DNA of 6,236 nucleotides from Candidatus Faecivivens stercoravium (GTDB lineage Bacteria > Bacillota > Clostridia > Oscillospirales > Ruminococcaceae): assembly GCA_018712425.1 (NCBI GenBank), contig DVHA01000079.1, positions 1 through 6,236 of the forward strand, in the 5' to 3' direction. The first letter of the stretch is position 1. Each line of letters starts with the position of its first letter. The notes beneath the pieces are model-generated. The model did no database searches and was not told the origin of the DNA. It saw nothing but the letters and a program-made list of their open reading frames with translations. Shown piece by piece: positions 1 to 5,124 of the stretch. A program made the translations under genes and the position numbers.

Positions 1-854
1 TCGGCGGGGGAGGCGAAGAGGGCTTCGTTCTGGGCCTGCACCAGGTGGGTCATCCAGACCGGGTGCTGTTTCGGCATCCCGCTTTCCAGCTCGTGGATAT
101 AGCGGATCATCTCGTACTGCCAGTACTTCGACCGGCGCAGCGCCTCGTTGCAGATTTCATAGAGGACGTTGTCCAGGTCGTTCAGCGTCTCGACGACCTT
201 TTTGACGTAGGCTTTTTCATAGGCGAGGATTTTGGGGTCGGCCAGCGTGTGGATGGTCAGCGTCTCGCAGCCGGGGAAGGTCGTCCGGTCGCCGTCGGGA
301 TTCAGTTCCGCCGGGATGGGCGGGGTCTCCGGGTCGCCGTCGACGCCGTTTACGTTGTTCAGCCGGTTGAAGGGGTGGCCGTCGAAGGGGGCGCCCATGT
401 AGGGGTTGGCGGTCCATGCCTCGAAGAGCATGACCGAGACGTAGATGCCCTGTTCGCCCGCCCGGATGACCCGGTCCCGCAGCCGCTCAAAGTAGGCGGG
501 GTTTAACCGGTCGAGGTCGTATTTTGGCAGCTCGCCGGGGGCGCGGCCGGGATTTGCCTCGAGGTAGCGGCTGGGGAGGTATTGGCCCAGCTCGACGCCC
601 CGGCGGCCCCGCTGGTAGGCCGCTTCCCGGCTCCAGAGCCGCAGGAAGTTGAAGCCGTAGCGTTTGGAAAAGGCGAGCCAGTCCTCAAAATCGAACAGCT
701 GACCGGGGGACGGCTCCCCGTCCAGCGGGACTAGGTCCTGGAAGACCGCCCAGGTGTGGGAGCCGGAGAGGTAGATGGCCCGGCCGGTGTCGTCGGTGAA
801 GTAGCGCGGGTTTGCCGGGCAGCGGCGGAGCGGGCCGTGGAAGGTGTGGGACAT
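1..854 (-). CDS. Glycoside hydrolase-like protein (clan GH-A TIM-barrel type), partial at the 3' end
   Basis: The reading frame is open from an ATG at 854-852 to the left edge, giving 284 complete codons; the C-terminus is missing. The start is well supported: AAAGGAGG at 870-863 sits 8 nt upstream. There is no signal peptide, so the enzyme is probably cytoplasmic. The N-terminus (residues 7-40: GPLRRCPANPRYF, then DDTGRAIYLSGSHTWAVFQD) and the following GFNFLRLWSREA (67-78) look like the first strands of the barrel in cellulase/apiosidase-like (DUF4038/DUF6298-type) hydrolases. Residues 137-146 form a hydrophobic strand, 163-170 carry FNRLNNVNG, and LYEICNEA (231-238) has the Asn236-Glu237 pair expected for the acid/base catalyst of clan GH-A. 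The nucleophile Glu and any C-terminal beta-sandwich would lie outside the window. The LacI-type gene upstream on the same strand suggests sugar-responsive control. The substrate cannot be told from the sequence. I am confident of a GH-A-like hydrolase and less so of the family. Confidence 0.85.
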   Translation of the reverse strand, partial: MSHTFHGPLRRCPANPRYFTDDTGRAIYLSGSHTWAVFQDLVPLDGEPSPGQLFDFEDWLAFSKRYGFNFLRLWSREAAYQRGRRGVELGQYLPSRYLEANPGRAPGELPKYDLDRLNPAYFERLRDRVIRAGEQGIYVSVMLFEAWTANPYMGAPFDGHPFNRLNNVNGVDGDPETPPIPAELNPDGDRTTFPGCETLTIHTLADPKILAYEKAYVKKVVETLNDLDNVLYEICNEALRRSKYWQYEMIRYIHELESGMPKQHPVWMTHLVQAQNEALFASPA

Positions 855-1013
855 GATGGAGACCTCCTTTGTACAGGGATGGGAATGGATTTTTTCTGGC
901 TATTGAATGTTTATTTCGCTGCCCTTATGGCAGCGACCAAGGTCCCCTTGGATGGACCAAAGGCCCTGCCTCCCCCATCCGCCAGGACTCTAGCGAGCCC
1001 TGGACCCGCTGTC

Positions 1014-1080
1014 AGAAAAATGTGGTTTCGAGCTTGCGAGAAATGCCGGCCAATGCCGTATGGCCGGCAAACATTTTTCT
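1014..1080. repeat. Nested inverted repeat with a cruciform / three-way-junction shape
   Basis: The outer arms AGAAAAATGT (1014-1023) and ACATTTTTCT (1071-1080) are perfect 10-bp complements. They enclose a second, very stable hairpin: TGCCGGCCA (1044-1052) with TGGCCGGCA (1061-1069), 9 bp around an 8-nt loop. A weaker stem (TTTC/GAAA) lies near 1027-1043. The arrangement is symmetrical enough to form on either strand. No function is recognised. Confidence 0.7.
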
Positions 1081-1081
1081 A

Positions 1082-1099
1082 GCTATCGCTTGCGATAGC
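1082..1099. repeat. Perfect 18-bp palindrome (short hairpin)
   Basis: GCTATCG (1082-1088) and CGATAGC (1093-1099) pair perfectly around CTTG. It begins two bases after the outer arm of the preceding nested repeat, and its GCTTGCGA (1088-1095) also occurs at 1032-1039, which suggests internal duplication within the cluster. It has no T-tract on either strand, so it is not an obvious terminator. Confidence 0.65.
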
Positions 1100-1135
1100 G
1101 TGACGCAGGCGTGAGATGCCCGTTCCACCCGCATG

Positions 1136-1159
1136 AGACCGGCCGTGGGAGGCCGGTCT
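1136..1159. repeat. GC-rich 9-bp hairpin, weakly terminator-like
   Basis: AGACCGGCC (1136-1144) pairs with GGCCGGTCT (1151-1159) around GTGGGA. On the plus strand the stem is followed only by TTGG, and on the minus strand by CATGCGGG, so a U-tract is lacking and intrinsic termination is doubtful. In a minus-strand transcript from the repressor or from a promoter near 1270 it would be the first hairpin after the AT-rich island. Confidence 0.55.
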
Positions 1160-1239
1160 TTGGAAGTTTATAGGTCGCTCGGTGCGTTTTAAGAATAACA
1201 GGACAAAAATGATTTTCCGTGCTGTGCGGCTGCGAACAG

Positions 1240-1268
1240 TTGACAAAACAAAAATTTGGACGTATAAT
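1240..1268 (+). promoter_or_regulatory. Perfect-consensus sigma70 promoter facing antisense into the repressor gene
   Basis: TTGACA (1240-1245) and TATAAT (1263-1268) both match the consensus exactly and are separated by the ideal 17 bp, with A-rich DNA around them. Transcription would start near 1275 going right and run antisense through the repressor gene, whose stop codon is at 1290-1292. No plus-strand gene begins downstream before 2627. The match is too good to dismiss; activity and purpose are unknown. Confidence 0.6.
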
Positions 1269-1293
1269 AAATATATAGGGAACTTTTGGTCAA
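1264..1293 (-). promoter_or_regulatory. Candidate promoter for the hydrolase, overlapping the opposing promoter
   Basis: On the minus strand TTGACC (1293-1288) is followed after 18 bp by TATTAT (1269-1264). The -35 overlaps the repressor's stop codon and the -10 overlaps the -10 of the plus-strand promoter at 1240-1268, so the two would compete. It could drive the hydrolase with a leader of about 400 nt through the hairpin cluster. The alternative is read-through from the repressor gene. The other minus-strand candidate I saw (TTCTTA-17-TATAAA, -10 at about 1172-1167) is weaker. Confidence 0.4.
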
Positions 1294-2327
1294 ACGCCGG
1301 TTTCCAGCGGGAAGGGCGGGGATTCCGGGTCGAAGTGGTAACAGAGCATCGGGGCGGAGACCGCCAGATGGACCGGCGGCAGGTAGGGTTCGGCCGAGGC
1401 CGAGCGGGCCAGCTCCATTGCCCAGCGGCAGACGGTGTCAATCTGGTAGCGGAAGGTGAAGGCGGGAGTCTCGATCTCCCGGAAGAGGGGGAAGTCGTCA
1501 AACCCGCCCAGCACCGTCTCCTTTGCCGCCTCCCCCAGCAGGCGGTAGGCGGCGAGGGCCGCCCCGTCCTGGGCGGAAAAGCAGACCCGCCCTTTGACCG
1601 CTTCCGCAAAGGCCGCCCGGCCGGGGGTATCCGCCGGGTCGGGGAGCGGCAGCTCGATAAAGTCCGCACCGACGGCTTCGGCGGCGGCCTGCCGGTACCC
1701 TTCCAGCCGGAGGCGGTGGTTCGGAAGGTCGGCGGTATCCTGCTGCAGGAAGGCAAACCGGCGGTAACCCAGCTTCCACAGTTTCCGGACCGCCTCCCGG
1801 ATGATGCCGGCATTGTCCATCGAGACCGAGCTGACCGGCAGGCCGGTGGTCTCCCGGTCGAAGACGACCGCCGGGGGCCGCAGAAGCGAGAGGATCTCTT
1901 CTAAACCCTGGCCGTCCAGCTGCACCCCCTGGATCAGGACGACCGAGGCGCTTTCGTTGATCCGGCGGATCCGCTCGGGGCCCTCCTCCCCCCACCGATC
2001 CGGCGGGTCGATGTAGAAGACAAGGAGGCCGCCGGCCAGCCGCTCCAGCTCCTCCAGCATCCCGGAGAAAAAGGTTGCGGCGTCCGCTGTCTTGCCGCTG
2101 CCCCGGAGCACCAGCAGCACCGGGCAGAAGTCCTGGGCGGTTGAAGAGGCATTTTTCGGGCTGCGGGCCGTCCGGCTGGGCGGGACATAGCCCTGCTGCC
2201 GGGCAGTTTCCAGCACCCGGCGGCGGGTATCCTCCGAGACGCCCGGCTTGCCGTGGAGCGCCATCGAGACGGCGGCGCCGCTGAGGCCCAGCATATCCGC
2301 CAGTTTCTGGACGGTGATTTTAGCCAT
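1290..2327 (-). CDS. LacI-family transcriptional repressor
   Basis: This is a 345-residue DNA-binding sugar-sensor repressor, the normal LacI/PurR length. Residues 1-50 are the LacI headpiece: ITVQKLADMLGLSGAAVSMALHGKPGVSEDTRRRVLETARQQGYVP, comprising the helix-turn-helix and third helix. From about residue 67 the periplasmic-binding-protein-like effector domain follows, with VLLVLRG, VVLIQGV (129-135), PAVVFDRE (152-159), the conserved VSMDNAGIIREAVRKLWKLGYRRFAFL (168-194) and VLGGFDDF (272-279). The linker (51-66, SRTARSPKNASSTAQD) lacks the usual hinge-helix motif with conserved N/AR/L, so allosteric coupling may differ. I take the second ATG (2327-2325) as start because GGGAGG is 7 nt upstream; the ATG at 2333 lies almost on top of that site. 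The downstream hydrolase on the same strand is the likely target. The ligand is unknown. Confidence 0.93.
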   Translation of the reverse strand: MAKITVQKLADMLGLSGAAVSMALHGKPGVSEDTRRRVLETARQQGYVPPSRTARSPKNASSTAQDFCPVLLVLRGSGKTADAATFFSGMLEELERLAGGLLVFYIDPPDRWGEEGPERIRRINESASVVLIQGVQLDGQGLEEILSLLRPPAVVFDRETTGLPVSSVSMDNAGIIREAVRKLWKLGYRRFAFLQQDTADLPNHRLRLEGYRQAAAEAVGADFIELPLPDPADTPGRAAFAEAVKGRVCFSAQDGAALAAYRLLGEAAKETVLGGFDDFPLFREIETPAFTFRYQIDTVCRWAMELARSASAEPYLPPVHLAVSAPMLCYHFDPESPPFPLETGV

Positions 2328-2334
2328 CTGCATT

Positions 2335-2340
2335 CCTCCC
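2335..2340 (-). promoter_or_regulatory. Ribosome binding site deciding the repressor start
   Basis: On the minus strand GGGAGG lies 7 nt from the ATG at 2327 but only 1 nt from the in-frame ATG at 2333. The later ATG is therefore the probable start, giving MAKITVQ, which also matches the usual N-terminal length of LacI proteins. Confidence 0.7.
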
Positions 2341-2345
2341 TGATC

Positions 2346-2361
2346 GCGGTTTTCTTACCGC
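2346..2361. promoter_or_regulatory. Short inverted repeat, possible autoregulatory operator
   Basis: GCGGT (2346-2350) and ACCGC (2357-2361) flank TTTCTT just downstream of the repressor's -10 box, covering its expected transcription start. LacI-type repressors often bind such a place to control their own gene. It lacks the central CG typical of many LacI operators, and I found no second copy near the hydrolase, so this is only a candidate. Confidence 0.25.
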
Positions 2362-2362
2362 T

Positions 2363-2391
2363 ATTATAACAGATACCGGAAAAGTGTACAA
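2363..2391 (-). promoter_or_regulatory. Promoter of the repressor gene
   Basis: On the minus strand TATAAT (2368-2363) is a perfect -10 box. The -35 position, 17 bp upstream, reads TTGTAC (2391-2386), which matches the consensus only in its first three bases. The predicted start near 2356 gives a leader of about 30 nt before the repressor ATG. Confidence 0.6.
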
Positions 2392-2587
2392 TCTAATTTG
2401 AAAAGGATTTGTATTTTTCTATGTGTTGCCCAAATTCACTTCTGCGGTTTTGCTTTTAAAGCTTATTAAGTGGTGTACTTCTTGAAGCTCAGACTGCCTT
2501 TGAAAGTTTCCAGCTACCCCCTGGGGTCTTTTGCGCCCGGGATTTTTTGTCCAAAACGCCCTTGCCGAAACCCTCCCGCCGTGCTAC

Positions 2588-2593
2588 TATAAT
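2588..2593 (+). promoter_or_regulatory. -10 box of the transporter promoter
   Basis: TATAAT lies 33 nt before the transporter ATG. The nearest -35-like hexamer, TTGCCG (2562-2567), is 20 bp away, longer than ideal, so the promoter may be weak or activator-dependent. The rest of the divergent region (2392-2587) shows no gene. It is AT-rich at 2391-2470 and holds small palindromes such as GCTTTTAAAGC (2452-2462) and ACCCC/GGGGT (2516-2527). Confidence 0.45.
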
Positions 2594-2626
2594 AAAGGAA
2601 TTTTTAAAAAAGGAGTCCTGTATCCC

Positions 2627-3523
2627 ATGAACAGCCGCACCAAGGGGATCCTCTGCATCCTCTCCTCCGCCTTCTGCTTCGCGCTGATGAGCAGCTTCGT
2701 ACGGCTCGCCGGCGACCTGCCGAGCGTCCAGAAGAGCTTTTTCCGCAACCTGATCGCCGCCCTGATTGCCCTTATCCTGCTGCTGCGGGAACACCATAAG
2801 GGCGAGAAGCTCTCGATCAACCGCCGCCAGCTGCCGCTTTTAATCCTCCGTTCGATCTTCGGGACGGTGGGGATCCTCTGCAACTTCTACGCCGTCGACC
2901 ACCTGGTTTTATCCGACGCCTCGATGCTGAACAAAATGTCCCCCTTCTTCGCGATCATCGCCTCCTACTTCGTCCTGAAGGAGAAGATCACACCGGTCCA
3001 GGGGGCGGGGGTCATCGCCGCCTTTATCGGCGCCCTCTGCATCATCAAGCCGACCTTTGCCAATATGGACCTTATCCCCTCGGTCATCGGCCTCATCGGC
3101 GGGATGGGCGCCGGCATCGCCTACACGATGGTCCGGGCGCTCGGCAAAACCGGCATCCACAAGTCGGTCATCGTCTTTTTCTTCTCGGCCTTCTCCTGCC
3201 TGGCCGTCCTGCCGGTGCTGATAGCGGGATACGTGCCGATGGCCCCGATGCAGCTTGCCTATCTCCTGCTGGCGGGGGTGGCGGCGGCCGGCGGGCAGTT
3301 CTCGGTCACCAGCGCCTACTGCTTCGCCCCGGCCCGGGAAATCTCGGTCTACGATTACACCCAGGTCATCTTCTCCGCCGTCCTCGGCTTTATCCTCTTC
3401 GGCCAGCTGCCGGACGGGCTGAGCGTCCTCGGGTATATCCTCATCTGCGGGACCGGGGTCGCCACCTTCCTCTACAACCGCCGCCAGGACCGTTTACAGG
3501 CCGATTCTGTGAAGGGGCGGTGA
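2627..3523 (+). CDS. EamA / drug-metabolite transporter (DMT) family membrane protein
   Basis: This 298-residue protein is the usual size of a ten-helix DMT permease (RhaT/EamA type), which exports or imports small metabolites across the cytoplasmic membrane; the substrate is unknown. Two EamA repeats can be seen. Repeat one (about 7-141) has hydrophobic helices near 7-24, 36-54, 71-90, 97-116 and 124-141, and carries the family signature FVLKEKITPVQGAG (115-128). Repeat two (about 150-284) has helices near 152-170, 180-200, 208-228, 243-260 and 266-284, with YTQVIFSAVLGFILFGQLP (244-262) as the matching signature. I start at 2627 rather than at an ATG 96 bp upstream: AAAAAAGGAG ends 11 nt before it, the -10 box lies between the two, and the upstream 32 codons are not membrane-like. 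It reads away from the repressor and is probably monocistronic. Confidence 0.92.
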   Translation: MNSRTKGILCILSSAFCFALMSSFVRLAGDLPSVQKSFFRNLIAALIALILLLREHHKGEKLSINRRQLPLLILRSIFGTVGILCNFYAVDHLVLSDASMLNKMSPFFAIIASYFVLKEKITPVQGAGVIAAFIGALCIIKPTFANMDLIPSVIGLIGGMGAGIAYTMVRALGKTGIHKSVIVFFFSAFSCLAVLPVLIAGYVPMAPMQLAYLLLAGVAAAGGQFSVTSAYCFAPAREISVYDYTQVIFSAVLGFILFGQLPDGLSVLGYILICGTGVATFLYNRRQDRLQADSVKGR

Positions 3524-3539
3524 ATTTTTCCCGTATAGC

Positions 3540-3568
3540 TGGACAAGCGGGGGAAAATCGTGTATAAT
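3540..3568 (+). promoter_or_regulatory. Near-consensus promoter abutting the foldback element
   Basis: TGGACA (3540-3545) and TATAAT (3563-3568) are separated by exactly 17 bp. The predicted start near 3575 falls inside the left arm of the inverted repeat at 3570-3737. It is the best promoter candidate for the lipoprotein at 3826, giving a leader of about 250 nt made mostly of one hairpin. The -35 region also lies in a small inverted repeat just after the transporter stop (ATTTT at 3524-3528 with AAAAT at 3554-3558, plus GC pairs inside). Confidence 0.6.
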
Positions 3569-3569
3569 G

Positions 3570-3737
3570 CTAGAGAGCGTTTGAAATCCCTCTACTACCG
3601 TCTTATTCTACTAAAAAGGGGTGTCTACTGCGTCCGAAAGGCTTGAAATACGGGCGTATTCCTGCGCCTTTCGTCCTAGTATCCACCCCTTTTTAGCGAA
3701 TAATCCGGCAATACAGAGATTTTCAAACGCTCTCTAG
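3570..3737. repeat. 168-nt long imperfect hairpin (foldback element) with perfect 17-bp ends
   Basis: The ends CTAGAGAGCGTTTGAAA (3570-3586) and its exact complement (3721-3737) form a 17-bp perfect inverted repeat. Moving inward, pairing continues: 3590-3593/3715-3718 (CTCT/AGAG), 3598-3600/3706-3708, 3603-3608/3698-3703 (TTATTC/GAATAA), 3611-3623/3684-3696 (CTAAAAAGGGGTG, 13 bp perfect), 3626-3629/3678-3681, 3635-3642/3666-3673 (CGAAAGGC) and 3647-3652/3655-3660 (AATACG). That is roughly 60 base pairs in one rod with small, nearly symmetric internal loops. It is more AT-rich than the flanking genes and holds no convincing ORF. Candidates are a MITE-like palindromic element, a structured leader or a small RNA; I do not recognise a known family. 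TA dinucleotides flank it (3565-3566 and 3740-3741), a weak hint of insertion. Confidence 0.85.
3611..3696. terminator. Terminator-like inner arm of the foldback element
   Basis: AAAAAGGGGTG (3613-3623) and CACCCCTTTTT (3684-3694) form a GC block flanked by an A-tract and a T-tract, as in bidirectional intrinsic terminators. The loop is about 60 nt and itself folds (3626-3681). It could stop transcription from the transporter gene or attenuate transcription from the promoter at 3540-3568. The T-tract is only five bases and is paired within the stem, so termination is uncertain. Confidence 0.35.
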
Positions 3738-3819
3738 TGTATCGGATAAAAACGGCACACCCTAGAATTTTTCTGACAGATTCCCCGTTCCCCGGCAAAA
3801 CCAGGAAACGGCCGGATAG

Positions 3820-3825
3820 AAAGGA
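3820..3825 (+). promoter_or_regulatory. Ribosome binding site that questions the lipoprotein start
   Basis: AAAGGA directly touches the ATG at 3826 with no spacer. The in-frame TTG at 3835-3837 is 9 nt away, an ordinary spacing. Initiation at TTG would shorten the signal peptide's positive N-terminus by three residues without damaging it. Confidence 0.5.
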
Positions 3826-5124
3826 ATGAAACGCTTGAAACGCCAGATGAAGATGACCGCCGCCGTTACGGCGCTTATGGTCTCGCTGTCGCTTGCGTCC
3901 TGCAATCAGGATACGACCTGGACCTACCGCACCGAAGACGGGGCATATGAAGTAACCTCGGGGATGTACGTCGGGATGTCGATCAGCGCCTACAACAGCG
4001 GCTACTCCCAGACCGATGTCGACACCTCCCAGCCTCTCTACGACCAGCAGATCGGTTCGGTCGACGCTCTGACCTGGGTCCAGCAGGAGGTGGACAACCT
4101 CGCGAAGAAATATCTCGCGGTTGAGACCAAATTTGAGGAATACGGCCTTTCCTTCACCGAAGAGGAACAGAGCTATATCGACAGCTATATCGAATACTAC
4201 TGGAACTATCTCGGCTCTTCCTATGAAGACGAAGGCTGCGGCCAGGAGTCTTATACCAAGCTGATGACCAACTCCTTTAAGGAGAGCCAGCTCTTCTACC
4301 ACATCTACGGCGAGGGTGGCGAACGGGAGGTCACCGAAGAGGAGCTGCGGGACCTCTTTAACCAGCAGTACGCCCATGTCAACATCTTTGACGTCGACTG
4401 CTCCGACGACGAAGGCAACCCGCTGGAAGGCCACGAACTGGAAATCGTCGAAGAACGGGTCGCGAACCTGATCGAGCGGCTGGACAACGGCGAAGATTTT
4501 GAAACGGTCAAAGCCGATTATGAAGCGGAAGTAGAAGCGGAACAGGCTGCTGAGGAAGAAAGCGCTTCTTCGGATACCTCTTCCGATGAAACCTCTTCCG
4601 AAGAGACGAGCGCTTCTGAATCCAGCGCCTCTTCTGAGGAAAGCGCCGCCTCCGAAGAATCCTCCGCCGTCTCGGAAGACACCAGCTCCTCCGCCTCCAG
4701 CGAAACTTCCGAAGTCTCTGAAGACGCGTCTTCCGCGGAATCCTCTTCCGCCAGCGAAGAAACCGCCTCTTCCGAAACCTCTGCGGAGAGCAGCAGTTCC
4801 GACACCTCTTCGGACACCGAAACCGATACCGATACTTCGGTCTATATCAACACCGACACCACCAGCTACCCCGAAGAGCTGGTCACCCTGCTGATGGACG
4901 CCTCCGCCGGTGAATACGGCAGCTGGAACGATGAGGACGGCACCATCTATGTCTGGGTCCGGCTGGAAAACGACGATACCGGCTTTGAAACCTACCGCGA
5001 TACCATCCTCCAGAACGAAAAGTGGGAGGAATACACCCAGCTGGAACAGGACTGGATCAACGGGATGACCTTTGTCCAGAATGACGCCGCTATCCGCAAG
5101 CACAACCCTAAAAACCTCGAATGA
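3826..5124 (+). CDS. PrsA/parvulin-like secreted lipoprotein with a Ser/Glu-rich insert
   Basis: This 432-residue protein has a clear lipoprotein signal: a positive start (MKRLKRQMK), a hydrophobic core and the lipobox LASC with Cys26, so it should be lipid-anchored outside the membrane. Residues 60-180 are acidic, Tyr-rich and helical, like the N-terminal chaperone part of PrsA/SurA proteins. Residues 168-232 (VTEEELRDLFNQQYAHVNIFDV, then RVANLIERLDNGEDFETVKADYE) resemble the start of a parvulin prolyl isomerase domain. About 95 low-complexity residues (243-338) follow. The domain seems to resume at 347-382 (SYPEELVTLLMDASAGEYGSW, then GTIYVWVRLE) and ends with a typical helical tail (385-432). 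The usual parvulin active-site residues are not evident, so it may be a holdase rather than an isomerase. The foldase assignment rests on pattern similarity. The ATG at 3826 may be replaced by TTG at 3835. It is likely transcribed alone, from 3540-3568 to the terminator at 5143-5182. Confidence 0.85.
   Translation: MKRLKRQMKMTAAVTALMVSLSLASCNQDTTWTYRTEDGAYEVTSGMYVGMSISAYNSGYSQTDVDTSQPLYDQQIGSVDALTWVQQEVDNLAKKYLAVETKFEEYGLSFTEEEQSYIDSYIEYYWNYLGSSYEDEGCGQESYTKLMTNSFKESQLFYHIYGEGGEREVTEEELRDLFNQQYAHVNIFDVDCSDDEGNPLEGHELEIVEERVANLIERLDNGEDFETVKADYEAEVEAEQAAEEESASSDTSSDETSSEETSASESSASSEESAASEESSAVSEDTSSSASSETSEVSEDASSAESSSASEETASSETSAESSSSDTSSDTETDTDTSVYINTDTTSYPEELVTLLMDASAGEYGSWNDEDGTIYVWVRLENDDTGFETYRDTILQNEKWEEYTQLEQDWINGMTFVQNDAAIRKHNPKNLE
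4552..4839 (+). repeat. Low-complexity Ser/Glu/Ala/Asp/Thr-coding tract inside the lipoprotein
   Basis: Residues 243-338 are made almost wholly of Ser, Glu, Ala, Asp and Thr, in irregular SSE/SEE/SSD units ending in a TDTDT run. There is not one Lys or Arg. The DNA is built from variants of GAA, TCT/TCC and GCC/AGC, so it may expand or shrink by slippage. The tract should be disordered and strongly negative outside the cell. Open frames on the other strand and in the +1 frame here (Ser/Glu-rich and Pro/Lys-rich) are by-products of the repeat. Confidence 0.85.

Larger units (their letters stand above)
917..1159. repeat. Cluster of strong inverted repeats in the hydrolase-repressor gap
   Basis: The 435-bp gene-free stretch between the hydrolase and the repressor is packed with hairpins. 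Arms, in order: 917-923/929-935 (CGCTGCC/GGCAGCG, 5-nt loop); 937-942/946-951 (CCAAGG/CCTTGG); 982-990/995-1003 (nine positions with one A-C mismatch, TAGC loop); the nested structure 1014-1080; 1082-1088/1093-1099; and 1136-1144/1151-1159. Segment 929-933 (GGCAG) could alternatively pair with 966-970 (CTGCC), so the first hairpins may be mutually exclusive. A 15-nt module is also repeated: 891-905 and 1074-1088 match at 13 of 15 positions. If the hydrolase is transcribed from near 1264-1293, all of this would lie in its leader. I cannot tell whether it is a leader RNA, a dispersed intergenic repeat or a relic of a mobile element. The long open frames across it have no visible protein-like character. 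Confidence 0.7.

Noticed and set aside
756..1114. Overlapping plus-strand open frames across the hydrolase start and the hairpin cluster
   Set aside because: They overlap the well-supported minus-strand hydrolase start, consist of hairpin arms when translated, and lack protein-like patterns.
917..1159. CRISPR array
   Set aside because: The repeats are palindromes of different sequence and size with no regular repeat-spacer period.
871..1289. tRNA or other classical RNA gene in the hairpin cluster
   Set aside because: No cloverleaf with T-loop GTTCGAAT-type sequence or CCA end could be assembled.
1182..1904. A plus-strand open frame of 240 codons following part of the AT-rich island
   Set aside because: It is antisense to the LacI-type gene, and the perfect promoter at 1240-1268 lies inside it, downstream of its ATG, so that promoter could not express it in full.
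2531..2626. A 32-codon N-terminal extension of the transporter
   Set aside because: The -10 box and ribosome binding site lie between this upstream ATG and the one at 2627, and the extra residues do not fit an EamA N-terminus.
3524..3560. Inverted repeat after the transporter stop as an intrinsic terminator
   Set aside because: The ATTTT...AAAAT arms pair, but the stem is imperfect and no T-tract follows on either strand; it overlaps the -35 of the next promoter.
4518..4817. A minus-strand Ser/Glu-rich open frame of 99 codons
   Set aside because: The GAA/TCT-type repeat reads as Ser/Glu on both strands in suitable frames; no independent start signal or protein features are seen.
3676..5103. 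A 475-codon open frame on the minus strand opposite the lipoprotein
   Set aside because: It runs antisense to a gene with a clear lipoprotein signal, its composition is a by-product of the Ser/Glu codons (Phe/Gly/Arg-rich), and it crosses the foldback element.
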